A stretch of DNA of 47,796 nucleotides from Terriglobia bacterium (GTDB taxonomy: Bacteria > Acidobacteriota > Terriglobia > Bryobacterales > Bryobacteraceae). Each line of letters opens with the position of its first letter. Within the stretch, counting starts at the first letter, position 1. The position numbers and the translations under genes were made by a program. The stretch covers positions 1 to 47,796 of the forward strand of contig PSRJ01000303.1 of the NCBI GenBank assembly GCA_003175985.1. The letters are read 5' to 3'. Below the pieces are notes generated by a model. The model was not told where the DNA came from, did not search any database, and saw only the letters and a list, made by a program, of their open reading frames with translations. This document shows, piece by piece, positions 25,813 to 32,703 of the stretch.

Positions 25813-26702
25813 CAGGACCCCACCTCGCGCAGTGTCCGTCCTACATCAGCGGCGAGATTGGCCGCGGCCGTGACAGCCGTGACCAACAGCGTTACATTGA
25901 CAATCACCGGCAGATCGCGCGCCAGGGCCGCCTGCCAGACCAGTTGACCCACGCCCGGCGAATCGCATAGGGCTTCGACAGGAATAGTCGCACCCACCGC
26001 CAGGCTCACCGACACACCGGCCAGCGCCAAAAGCTCGGGAAGAGCAGGCGCCACTACGTGCAGGCCGGCGATGCGCACGCCGCGCTCGCCAAACGCATAC
26101 GCGGCGAACACGTGAGGTGCGCTTGCCGCGTTCCGCGCCAGACTATGGACATACTTGAAGAAGCGCGGGAACAGGATCGCCGCAAGCGCCAGCGCCGGGC
26201 TGCCGCCCAGCTGCAAACACCCCAGCGCCAGCAACGCGGCCGGGATGCACAACAAAACGCCCGCTGCCAAAGACAGGGCACGATCCCACAGCGCGCGCCG
26301 GTGAATTTCGAGCAGAAGTGCGACGCTGAACGCAAGAACCCACGCCATCGCGAGGCCTGCGGCAAGAGAGCGCAAGCTGACTCCCAGACGCTCGGCGAGT
26401 AACGCACGTACCGGCCGTCCCAGAGAAATCGAATTGCCCAGGTCGCCACGCAAGAGACCACCCAGATAGTGCCAATAATAAATAGCGAGATTGGATCCCT
26501 CTGCGGGCACCTTACTCAACTCTGCGACGCTGTTATTTGTCAGGCGGGCATCGAGCACGCGCTCGTCGATTCCAAATCCCGGCGCCATCCGCACCAACGC
26601 CCCGCCGAGTATGCCGCCGGCCAACAGAACGGCGGCAAACCAGGCGAGGCGTTTTCCCACACTAGCCAGCCAACGAGGACACAGCCGGCTGTGCGCGTTC
26701 AT
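25812..26702 (-). CDS. Oligopeptide-type ABC permease, DppB-like
   Basis: A 296-residue inner-membrane protein with about six helices. The N-terminal helix, a periplasmic loop ending in WHYLGGLLRGDLGNSISLGR followed by PVRALLAERLGVSLRSLAAG, and the later VVAPALPELLALAGVSVSLA and VEALCDSPGVGQLVWQAALA regions match DppB/OppB. LRGDLGNS corresponds to the LRGDLGxS motif of the family. It begins 3 bases after the end of the Trp-rich 100-residue gene, tying that gene to the transporter operon. Confidence 0.88.
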   Translation of the reverse strand: MNAHSRLCPRWLASVGKRLAWFAAVLLAGGILGGALVRMAPGFGIDERVLDARLTNNSVAELSKVPAEGSNLAIYYWHYLGGLLRGDLGNSISLGRPVRALLAERLGVSLRSLAAGLAMAWVLAFSVALLLEIHRRALWDRALSLAAGVLLCIPAALLALGCLQLGGSPALALAAILFPRFFKYVHSLARNAASAPHVFAAYAFGERGVRIAGLHVVAPALPELLALAGVSVSLAVGATIPVEALCDSPGVGQLVWQAALARDLPVIVNVTLLVTAVTAAANLAADVGRTLREVGS

Positions 26703-26705
26703 GAT

Positions 26706-27008
26706 TTAGTACCCCAGGTCAGCCGTATCGCGCGCGGCTTTGGTGCCCCAGGCCGCGCTGGCCTGCCAGTCCGCGGAATACGCTGGGGTGGCCCACACAG
26801 GAAGGTGATCCGCATCCCATTCTTGCGTCATTCCCCAAGCCGCCGAAGCGCGCACCAGGCGCAAGGATTCCGATTTGCCGGGCGAAACCATAGCAGGCTG
26901 CCGCACGAACAGGCCTTTCGCTTGAAACAGGTCGTCCGAGTCTTTCATGGGTCGCGCCAACAGGGCGGCGGCAAATTCGATGGAGAGAGAATTCGTATAG
27001 AGTCTCAT
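26706..27008 (-). CDS. Trp-rich 100-residue protein with two ASAAWG motifs, unknown function
   Basis: The start is the ATG at 27006-27008 because GAGGAGG lies 6 bases upstream, the best ribosome site in this part of the window. The frame continues upstream through the repeat region of the subtilase gene, which is a shadow. The N-terminal half (MRLYTNSLSIEFAAALLARP) has no signal peptide. The C-terminal half carries five Trp in about 40 residues, with ASAAWGMTQEWDADHLPVW and ADWQASAAWGTKAA. The ASAAWG motif is close to the SVAWGE hexapeptide of the subtilase gene 28 bases upstream, suggesting a common origin or shared binding partner. It is flanked tightly by the subtilase and the DppB gene. 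I do not recognise the family. Confidence 0.72.
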   Translation of the reverse strand: MRLYTNSLSIEFAAALLARPMKDSDDLFQAKGLFVRQPAMVSPGKSESLRLVRASAAWGMTQEWDADHLPVWATPAYSADWQASAAWGTKAARDTADLGY

Positions 27009-27036
27009 GATTATCCTCCTCAGTGAATGTCCGCCT

Positions 27037-28749
27037 TTACTTCTCACCCCTGCCCACGCTCTCGCCCCAGGCCACCGACTCACCCCAGGCCACCGATTCG
27101 CCCCAAGCCACTGACTCGCCCCAGGCCACCGATTCGCCCCAGGCCACCGATGTGCCCGCCACAAACACGCTGGACGGCCAGACCACCGATTCGCCCCACG
27201 CCACCGATTCGCCCCACGCCACTGACTCGCCCGCCGCTACCGACAGAGGAGAGATAGTGAATTTCCCCGATGCCGCGTTGTAAACCGCCGACAAGGATAC
27301 GGCTCGACCCGCGGGCCGTTCGTAGTTGTTCAGGGCCGCATAGATGTCCAGGTACCCGGCACCGACTGTGAAGATGTCGTAGTGGCTGGTGAACACTAAT
27401 CCGCTGATCAGGTCCGTAGTCGTACTGAGGACCGGGAAGATCTTGGCTGCAGTCTTCATGAGGCGCGCTTTCACCTGGTCCGGTGTCAGATTTGGGTCCT
27501 TTTGCAGCAGCAGAGCGGCAGCCCCGCTTACCACCGGCGCCGCCATGCTGGTTCCACTCATCGTGAAATAGGCGGCGGAACCGATCTTCCCATAAGAAGC
27601 GGGATTCACCTGGTTGGCGGGATACATGTTATCCAATGCGCTGCCCGGCACGCGCAAAGAAGAGACGCCATTTCCGGGCGCCAGCAGATCCGGCTTGACG
27701 AAATGATCGAACAGCGTCGGTCCCTTGGAACTGTAGCTGGCAATCAAGTCGTCGGCGCGGCTCGCAGTTCCCTCCGTTTTCATGGCCCCTACGGTGATCA
27801 CGTACGGATCATTTGCGGGTGAAGTAATCGTGCCGTATCCGTAGTTGCCGGCCTGATTATCCCGGCCGTGGTTACCTGCCGATACGACGACGACGATTCC
27901 CGCCTTCCAAGCCATTTCCACCGCCTGGCACAGCGGATCGGTGGCGAAACTCTCGTAGACCGGCCGGCCCAGCGATAGATTCATCACCTTGATGTTGTAG
28001 GTATCCTTCAAAGCGACCGCGCGCTCGATGCCGGCAATGACCGAACTGTCGCTCCCCATGCCGTTCTGGTCGAGCACCTGCAGGTCGACGATATTCACAT
28101 CCGGCGCCACCCCGTAGAACGTTCGGGTCCCGCCTTTTGAGCTGGTCCCGTTTCCCCCGATGATGCCAGCCACATGGGTGCCATGGCCGTATCCGTCTCC
28201 CGAGTTGCTCGTTCCAATGAAGCTCTCGCTGTAAACCACGCGGCTACTCGACGTGGCGGATTTCAAATCTCCGTGCGAGGCATAGACTCCGCTATCGAGC
28301 ACCGCCACTCCGATGCCCTTGCCCGTCCACCCATACTGCCGCGCGATATCTGCGCCCACCGTGGCGGTCGTAAGATCGAGATGCGACTTGATCACACGAT
28401 CGATCGAAATGTACTTGACCAGTGGTGAGTCGGCAAGAGCATCCAGCACACTCGCGGGCACCGTAAACACGCCGCCTTGGAATTTCTGAAAGGCCTTCTT
28501 CTGCGCTCCGCCCTGCGCGCCGAGCAGCTTCAGGGTGGAATTCAGAACCGAATTGTTAGGGGCAGCGTTGAATTGGATCACCGCACTGACCATGCCGGTG
28601 GGCGCTGCCTGATGCTGCTGCTTCAGATCCCATCCTACTTTGCTGTTGTAGTTATCGTTATGACCTGGCGTCTGGCCCTGTCCCTTGTTATCGGCAAACG
28701 CCCACGCCGCCAGAGCAAGTAGAAGGGCAATCCGATGTAGCACTTTCAT
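27037..28749 (-). CDS. Secreted S8 (subtilisin-family) protease with C-terminal SVAWGE repeats
   Basis: A 570-residue preproenzyme: signal peptide (MKVLHRIALLLALAAWAFAD), an inhibitor-like propeptide (about 35-120), the S8 catalytic domain (about 140-470), then a repeat tail (503-570). The catalytic triad is Asp152 (AVLDSGVY), His189 (GYGHGTHVAGI) and Ser401 (SGTSMAAP), with Asn293 in SAGNHG for the oxyanion hole. The tail contains seven perfect SVAWGE hexapeptides plus variants (SVAAGE, SVVWPS, SVFVAGT, SVGRGE). The role of the tail is unknown; a regular beta structure or surface attachment is a guess. The ATG is 8 bases after GGAG. A sigma-54 promoter match lies just upstream. It is the first gene of the run leading into the peptide ABC importer. 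Confidence 0.95.
   Translation of the reverse strand: MKVLHRIALLLALAAWAFADNKGQGQTPGHNDNYNSKVGWDLKQQHQAAPTGMVSAVIQFNAAPNNSVLNSTLKLLGAQGGAQKKAFQKFQGGVFTVPASVLDALADSPLVKYISIDRVIKSHLDLTTATVGADIARQYGWTGKGIGVAVLDSGVYASHGDLKSATSSSRVVYSESFIGTSNSGDGYGHGTHVAGIIGGNGTSSKGGTRTFYGVAPDVNIVDLQVLDQNGMGSDSSVIAGIERAVALKDTYNIKVMNLSLGRPVYESFATDPLCQAVEMAWKAGIVVVVSAGNHGRDNQAGNYGYGTITSPANDPYVITVGAMKTEGTASRADDLIASYSSKGPTLFDHFVKPDLLAPGNGVSSLRVPGSALDNMYPANQVNPASYGKIGSAAYFTMSGTSMAAPVVSGAAALLLQKDPNLTPDQVKARLMKTAAKIFPVLSTTTDLISGLVFTSHYDIFTVGAGYLDIYAALNNYERPAGRAVSLSAVYNAASGKFTISPLSVAAGESVAWGESVAWGESVVWPSSVFVAGTSVAWGESVAWGESVAWGESVAWGESVAWGESVGRGEK
27061..27243 (-). repeat. 18-base tandem repeat coding SVAWGE
   Basis: On the plus strand the unit reads ctcgccccaggccaccga. 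Five units run without a break from 27061 to 27150, a 39-base divergent stretch (27151-27189) follows, then three units from 27190 to 27243. Units differ by one to five bases, mostly at codon third positions, so the protein repeat is kept by selection or by recent copying. The array lies inside the subtilase gene and has no spacers. Confidence 0.95.
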
Positions 28750-28773
28750 ATTTCAGTCTCCGAAATACTTTAA

Positions 28774-28789
28774 TGCACATGGTTCGCCA
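28774..28789 (-). promoter_or_regulatory. Sigma-54 (-24/-12) promoter for the subtilase operon
   Basis: On the minus strand the sequence is TGGCGAACCATGTGCA. It has the invariant GG and GC ten bases apart (GG at 28788-28787, GC at 28776-28775) and the flanking T and A of the consensus TGGCAC-N5-TTGCA. The predicted start of transcription is near 28763, leaving a short leader that still includes the GGAG ribosome site at 28758-28761 before the ATG at 28749. Confidence 0.65.
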
Positions 28790-28831
28790 CGCCCAAATAC
28801 CCTGTTTTCAGCGGGGAAGCCTCGCGGCGCC

Positions 28832-28865
28832 GGGACATCGTGACCCCTTGGGACAATCTGTCCCA
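28832..28865 (-). promoter_or_regulatory. Two adjacent dyads, putative enhancer-binding-protein sites
   Basis: A perfect dyad TGGGACA-ATC-TGTCCCA occupies 28849-28865. A second, imperfect copy GGGACA-TCG-TGACCC occupies 28832-28846. Their centres are 18 bases apart, on about the same helix face with some offset, and lie roughly 75-95 bases upstream of the predicted transcription start, the usual place for sigma-54 activator sites. Outer bases GACCCC/GGGGTC (28842-28847, 28870-28875) extend the second dyad into a possible hairpin. Confidence 0.5.
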
Positions 28866-28883
28866 TTGCGGGGTCTCGCTACG

Positions 28884-28913
28884 GACCACTCCCTGACGGT
28901 CGTGGCTCGGAAA
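28884..28913 (+). repeat. Dispersed intergenic repeat, copy 1
   Basis: A 30-base element, gaccactccctgacggtcg followed by tggctcggaaa, that is 27/30 identical to 38384-38413 in the same orientation. It lies in the 208-base gap between the subtilase and the HD-GYP gene. It is outside any gene and resembles a REP-like family that would be expected in many intergenic gaps of this genome. Confidence 0.65.
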
Positions 28914-28957
28914 CTCGTGCTGAGCCGGTAGATTTCGGCAGCCTGGCACTAGGAGGA

Positions 28958-31375
28958 TCATCGGAGAATCGAACTCAAAGCGGCCAGATTGGTCGCAGAA
29001 TCCTGCGGCAGGGCCGCCTTGTGGCCATGCTTGGTCAGGTACATGCGGCGGTCCGCTTCGGCAAGCAGGCTTTCGGCATCGGCGCCGTCCTGGGGGTAGA
29101 ATGCCGCTCCTACGCTGATGGCGATCAGAGGCTCACCGCAAACGCTAAGCCCCGCGTTGAGCACGACTTCTTCAATGCGAGTCAGTTTGTCGGCTAGGTC
29201 CTCCTCTTTCAACCCGGCCAGCACCATGACGAATTCGTCGCCGCCCATGCGGGCGACGTAGTCGTACTCACGGCAGCTCTGCTGCAGACCCGTAGACACG
29301 AGTTGGAGGAGTTTGTTACCGACCAGGTGACCATAGCGATCGTTTACCTGCTTGAAACCATCCAGATCGGAGACCAGAACCACCAGGTTCGTATTCAGCC
29401 GCTTCGAGCGCGCCAGCTCGGAATCCAGGTGCAGGAATAATGACCGCGCGTTGGGGAGGCTGGTCAGCGCGTCGGTCGTGGCGGAAATGGCCGCCTGCTC
29501 ATACTTCACCGCGTTTTCGACTGCCAGAGCGATTTTGGGATTGATGGCCAGCAGCACACGCAGGTGATCTTTGTTGAAAGCGTCGCGTTCGGAGCGATAT
29601 AGAGCCAGTACGCCCGCAACCCCGATCGCGTTCGCCAGGGGGACTGCCAGAGCCGATCGCAGGGTGCTGAATTTGCTCGGATCGTTCAGATATCCCGGTT
29701 CCACCGAAGGGTTGCCGTTGACAATCGGTTTTCCGGTCTCCGCGACCCAGCCGGAAAGACCTTGCCCCATGGGGATTTCCAGCGAGGCAAACAGGCGGAA
29801 ATTCTCGCCATTCACATAGGCCGGCACCAGCCGCTCCCCGTTGCGCATGTAAATGGCGATCGCCTCATAGGGGATCAGGCGCTTGAGGCGGCTGTCCAGC
29901 ACCGAGAGAGTTTCGTGCAGGTTCAGCGAATTCCCCAGATCCTGAGTCAGCTCGTAGAGCATTTGGACTTCCTGGCGGGCCGCTGCGATCGAGCTCAGGA
30001 ATTCAGGCCGCCCTGTTTCCGCGCCTGAACCAGACCCTTCCAGTCCCGCGGCGGGCGCCTGGCCGTGGGCAACCTTCAGGTCCTTGGAGAGCCGGTGGTC
30101 CGCGGGAGCGGCCAAGGCCAGTTTTTCCCAGGTCCGGTAATTCTGGCGGAGCGTCTCAACCACCAGGGGATCGTAGCTCTTCCCGGATTCTTCCACGACT
30201 GCGGCCATCGCCGCTTCCAACGGCAGAGCGCGGCGATATTGCCGGTCGGAGGCAAGAGCATCCAGGCAATCCACCGCCGAAAGAATCCGCGCCCCCATGG
30301 GAATGGCGTCCCCTCTAAGACCATCGGGATACCCTGAGCCGTCCCATTTTTCATGATGGGCGCGCACAATCGGCACGACCGGATAGGGGAATTCGACACG
30401 GGACAGGATCTCCGCACCCACAACGGGATGGATCTTCATTTTGTCGAATTCTTCCGGAGTCAATTTCCCGGGCTTGGAAATGATATGCTCGGGCACCGCT
30501 AACTTGCCTATATCGTGCAGAATCGATGCTGCCCGCAAAGCCTGCATCTCGGCATCGGGAAGATCCAGCAGCTTGCCCAGTTCGACGGCATAGGCCTGGA
30601 CGCGTTGAATGTGCCCGTGGGTATTTTCGTCTTTTGCCTCAATCGCCAGAGCCAGGGCTTCAATCGTCCGCAGGTGCAGATTCGCCATCTGTTCCGCATG
30701 CAGCTTCTCGGATTCCAGTTTGCCCAGATACAGCCGGTAAGAACGGTAGAAAACATAGATGACCGGCAAGATCAGGATCGAGGTCTGCCACCCCAGACGG
30801 CGATTGCACAACGTCACCAGGGCGGCTGCCGCTGCCCCGATGAGGTAATAGGGAAAAGACCAGAAGTAGCATTCGTTCCATGTCCTTACCAGCGCTTTCC
30901 GCTCCGTGAGCGAGACCACGCCCGCTACCGAGACAGTGTTAATCGCAAAGAAGACACAGGCCGCAGCGGCAATGGCGAGCGGCAGCATGAGGCCATACCT
31001 GCCTGCGAAGCGGTACACCAGATACCCGCCGGTTACTGAGTTTGCCATACTCGACCAATTGAAAAGGAGGTGGACGAACCGGGTGCGATTGGCCGCGCGC
31101 CAACCGGTCTGCATGGCGATCGCCGCGCATCCCAAGAGGATCGTCTCGGAATAGCTCAGCTCCATGATCCCCAGCAGGATGAATACATAATTGACCGACA
31201 TCGTCCCGGTTATTCCGGGCAAATGCACCTTAAATACAGAGGCCAATAAAGCGATCGCCAGGTAGCTGACATAGCGGGCCGGTTCGGCGCAGCTCCAACC
31301 GCTGATGGCGACCATGAAGCAAATGAGCCCGACTGTGATAATTAATCCGATATAGAGCTTGGCGATAGAAGACAT
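28958..31375 (-). CDS. Membrane HD-GYP / GAF / GGDEF c-di-GMP signalling protein
   Basis: An 805-residue protein starting at MSSIAKLYIG (31375). The open frame goes further upstream but crosses the divergent activator gene's start region. Order: about six to eight membrane helices (about 5-220), an HD-GYP phosphodiesterase (His287-Asp288 in ILHDIGKLAVPEH, HHEKWDGSGYPDG), a GAF domain (about 470-630), and a GGDEF domain (711-715, ARMGGDEFVMVLAG) with an RxxD inhibition site (REYD) five residues before it. It can in principle both make and break c-di-GMP at the inner membrane. The GAF domain and membrane sensor set the balance. It is divergent from the sigma-54 activator, with 85 bases between starts. 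Confidence 0.93.
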   Translation of the reverse strand: MSSIAKLYIGLIITVGLICFMVAISGWSCAEPARYVSYLAIALLASVFKVHLPGITGTMSVNYVFILLGIMELSYSETILLGCAAIAMQTGWRAANRTRFVHLLFNWSSMANSVTGGYLVYRFAGRYGLMLPLAIAAAACVFFAINTVSVAGVVSLTERKALVRTWNECYFWSFPYYLIGAAAAALVTLCNRRLGWQTSILILPVIYVFYRSYRLYLGKLESEKLHAEQMANLHLRTIEALALAIEAKDENTHGHIQRVQAYAVELGKLLDLPDAEMQALRAASILHDIGKLAVPEHIISKPGKLTPEEFDKMKIHPVVGAEILSRVEFPYPVVPIVRAHHEKWDGSGYPDGLRGDAIPMGARILSAVDCLDALASDRQYRRALPLEAAMAAVVEESGKSYDPLVVETLRQNYRTWEKLALAAPADHRLSKDLKVAHGQAPAAGLEGSGSGAETGRPEFLSSIAAARQEVQMLYELTQDLGNSLNLHETLSVLDSRLKRLIPYEAIAIYMRNGERLVPAYVNGENFRLFASLEIPMGQGLSGWVAETGKPIVNGNPSVEPGYLNDPSKFSTLRSALAVPLANAIGVAGVLALYRSERDAFNKDHLRVLLAINPKIALAVENAVKYEQAAISATTDALTSLPNARSLFLHLDSELARSKRLNTNLVVLVSDLDGFKQVNDRYGHLVGNKLLQLVSTGLQQSCREYDYVARMGGDEFVMVLAGLKEEDLADKLTRIEEVVLNAGLSVCGEPLIAISVGAAFYPQDGADAESLLAEADRRMYLTKHGHKAALPQDSATNLAALSSILR

Positions 31376-31395
31376 GGCTTTGCCTGTGTCTGGAA

Positions 31396-31452
31396 CTCTT
31401 ATCGGCGCGCGGCCGGAAAGCTTAACAGTGGCCCTCCCTCCGCCGATAAGAG
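31396..31452. promoter_or_regulatory. Perfect 12-base inverted repeat between HD-GYP and sigma-54 activator
   Basis: CTCTTATCGGCG (31396-31407) and its exact complement CGCCGATAAGAG (31441-31452) bracket 33 bases in the 85-base divergent gap. It could be a pair of operator half-sites for autoregulation, or a stem-loop in one leader. Its position just before both start codons (31375 minus, 31461 plus) argues for a regulatory role. Confidence 0.55.
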
Positions 31453-31460
31453 ATTCAGCC

Positions 31461-32429
31461 ATGAATGGTGACCAGCCTCCCGCATTTCTGGGAATGCCCG
31501 CGATCCTCGTGAGCCCTGCAATCCGTCAGGTGATCGAGAATGTGCGGCGTGTCGCCGGCAGCCCGGTGGCGGTCCTGATCACCGGAGAAACCGGGGCGGG
31601 CAAGGAAATCATCGCGCGCGCGATTCACCATTATTCGCTGCGCTGCGGGCAGCCCTGGATCGACATCAACTGCGGCGCCTTGCCCGATCAATTAATGGAA
31701 AGCGAGCTGTTCGGTCACGAAAGAGGCGCCTTCAGCGGGGCCGACGCGGCGAAGGCGGGGCTGTTCGAGATGGCTCGCGGCGGGTCGCTGTTTCTGGATG
31801 AGATCGGGGAGTTGGAGTCCCGGATGCAAGTGAAGCTGCTCCGTGTGCTGGACGGCGTGCCGTACTACCGGTTGGGCGGCCAAAGAAAAGTCACCGTGGA
31901 CGTTCGGGTGATTGCAGCCACCAACCAGGACCTCGAGCAGCGTATTTCCCAGGGGCGCTTCCGCGCCGATCTCTATCACCGGCTGAATCAGTATCGCATC
32001 CGTGTTCCTCCCCTGCGGGAGCGTGTGGAGGATATCCTGCCGCTGGCGGAGTATTTTCTCAGGCAGCACTCCGCGAACGCCGTATTGAGCCCCGATGCCC
32101 GCGCCGCCTTGCAACGTTACTCTTGGCCGGGAAACGTGCGCGAACTGCGCAACGCGGTCGCGAATGCGGCATTAGCGGCCACGTCCTATCAGATCCGCGC
32201 GGCAGACCTGCCGCAGGCGTGCACGGCGACGGTCAAACCCTCCGGATTCGAAAGAGCGGACCGGCTGCAACTGGAAGGAGTAGAGCGCGCCACAATCCTG
32301 TCCGCCCTCGATCGCACGGGAGGGCAGGTGCAGAGGGCGGCCGACTTGTTGGGGATTTCACGCCGTACCCTCAGCCGCAAGCTGAAGCTCTACAGGACGG
32401 AAATGGAGGGATCGGCCTATTCCTGCTAA
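31461..32429 (+). CDS. Sigma-54-dependent transcription activator (AAA+ and Fis-type HTH)
   Basis: A 322-residue bacterial enhancer-binding protein starting at MNGDQPPAFL (31461). There is no receiver domain, only a short N-terminal stretch before the AAA+ domain. Walker A is GETGAGKE (42-49), the sigma-54 contact loop is GAFSGA (89-94, a GAFTGA variant), Walker B is FLDEIGE (111-117). A C-terminal Fis/HTH_8 domain ends the protein (RTGGQVQRAADLLGISRRTL). With no receiver it may be controlled by partner protein or by its own expression. It is divergent from the HD-GYP gene and overlaps the PilZ reading frame at its end. It is the nearest candidate activator for the sigma-54 promoter of the subtilase operon (inference). 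Confidence 0.93.
   Translation: MNGDQPPAFLGMPAILVSPAIRQVIENVRRVAGSPVAVLITGETGAGKEIIARAIHHYSLRCGQPWIDINCGALPDQLMESELFGHERGAFSGADAAKAGLFEMARGGSLFLDEIGELESRMQVKLLRVLDGVPYYRLGGQRKVTVDVRVIAATNQDLEQRISQGRFRADLYHRLNQYRIRVPPLRERVEDILPLAEYFLRQHSANAVLSPDARAALQRYSWPGNVRELRNAVANAALAATSYQIRAADLPQACTATVKPSGFERADRLQLEGVERATILSALDRTGGQVQRAADLLGISRRTLSRKLKLYRTEMEGSAYSC
32405..32410 (+). promoter_or_regulatory. Ribosome-binding site placed for an ATT start (PilZ)
   Basis: GGAGGG, a full Shine-Dalgarno match, lies inside the last codons of the activator gene, exactly 8 bases before ATT at 32419. No ATG, GTG or TTG is in the PilZ frame between the stop at 32383 and the GTG at 32521. Confidence 0.5.
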
Positions 32430-32703
32430 GAATCCATCCGGCCTGGAGCGCCGGCGCGAACCCCGCACCACTCTGGCCGGGCCAGTACGCCTTCATCTCG
32501 ATGGCCTGGCCGGAGCCGTAGTGCGCGGATCGCTCTTGGACGCCTCCGCACATGGCTTCCAGGCCCGGCACGATTGTCCGAGCTTGGCGGCCGGCCAGGT
32601 CGTCGTTTTCCAACACGCGCTCGCCGCCGGGCGCGCCCAGGTTGTCTGGACACGGATCGCCGGCGAACAGGTTCAGAGCGGCTTCCGGTACTTGGCAGTC
32701 TAA
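32419..32703 (+). CDS. PilZ-domain c-di-GMP binding protein with apparent ATT start
   Basis: The open frame here lacks any standard start before GTG at 32521, but using GTG would remove the c-di-GMP motif. From ATT (32419), with GGAGGG 8 bases before it, a 94-residue PilZ protein results. It carries the RxxxR motif (RREPR, residues 12-16) and the DxSxxG motif (LLDASAHGF), with the rest a small beta-barrel (AGQVVVFQHALAAGRAQVVW, SGFRYLAV). ATT starts are rare (infC is the known case) and could mean deliberately low, coupled translation; CTG at 32443 is an alternative. It overlaps the activator gene end by 11 bases and the convergent ftsZ stop by 4. It is the natural c-di-GMP effector next to the HD-GYP/GGDEF protein. 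Confidence 0.68.
   Translation: MPAKNPSGLERRREPRTTLAGPVRLHLDGLAGAVVRGSLLDASAHGFQARHDCPSLAAGQVVVFQHALAAGRAQVVWTRIAGEQVQSGFRYLAV

Noticed and set aside
27061..27243. Regular 18-base repeat as a CRISPR array
   Set aside because: There are no spacers of constant length, and the repeats are in frame with and continue the subtilase gene.
26706..28749. The 100-residue Trp-rich protein as a RiPP precursor with the subtilase as leader peptidase
   Set aside because: No modifying enzyme (YcaO, LanM, radical SAM, graspetide ligase) is nearby, and the ABC proteins are of the importer type with a binding protein, not an exporter.
28842..28875. GACCCC...GGGGTC hairpin as an intrinsic terminator for the HD-GYP gene
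   Set aside because: No run of T follows it on the minus strand. The central dyads fit a protein-binding site better, although both readings could hold.
28770..28961. 63-residue open frame between the subtilase and HD-GYP genes
   Set aside because: It spans the sigma-54 promoter, the dyads and the dispersed repeat, has no ribosome site and no recognisable motif.
31430..31443. A second GG-N10-GC (sigma-54) match before the activator gene
   Set aside because: The -12 side reads CCGC, lacking the TTGCA context, and the predicted leader would be only about 6 bases. The composition is simple C/T-rich, so a chance match is likely.
31376..31462. Upstream starts for the HD-GYP gene (31462) and for the activator (31359)
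   Set aside because: Each would place the two divergent genes overlapping across the inverted repeat, and the extensions are unlike protein (Pro/Arg/Gly shadow) without family support.
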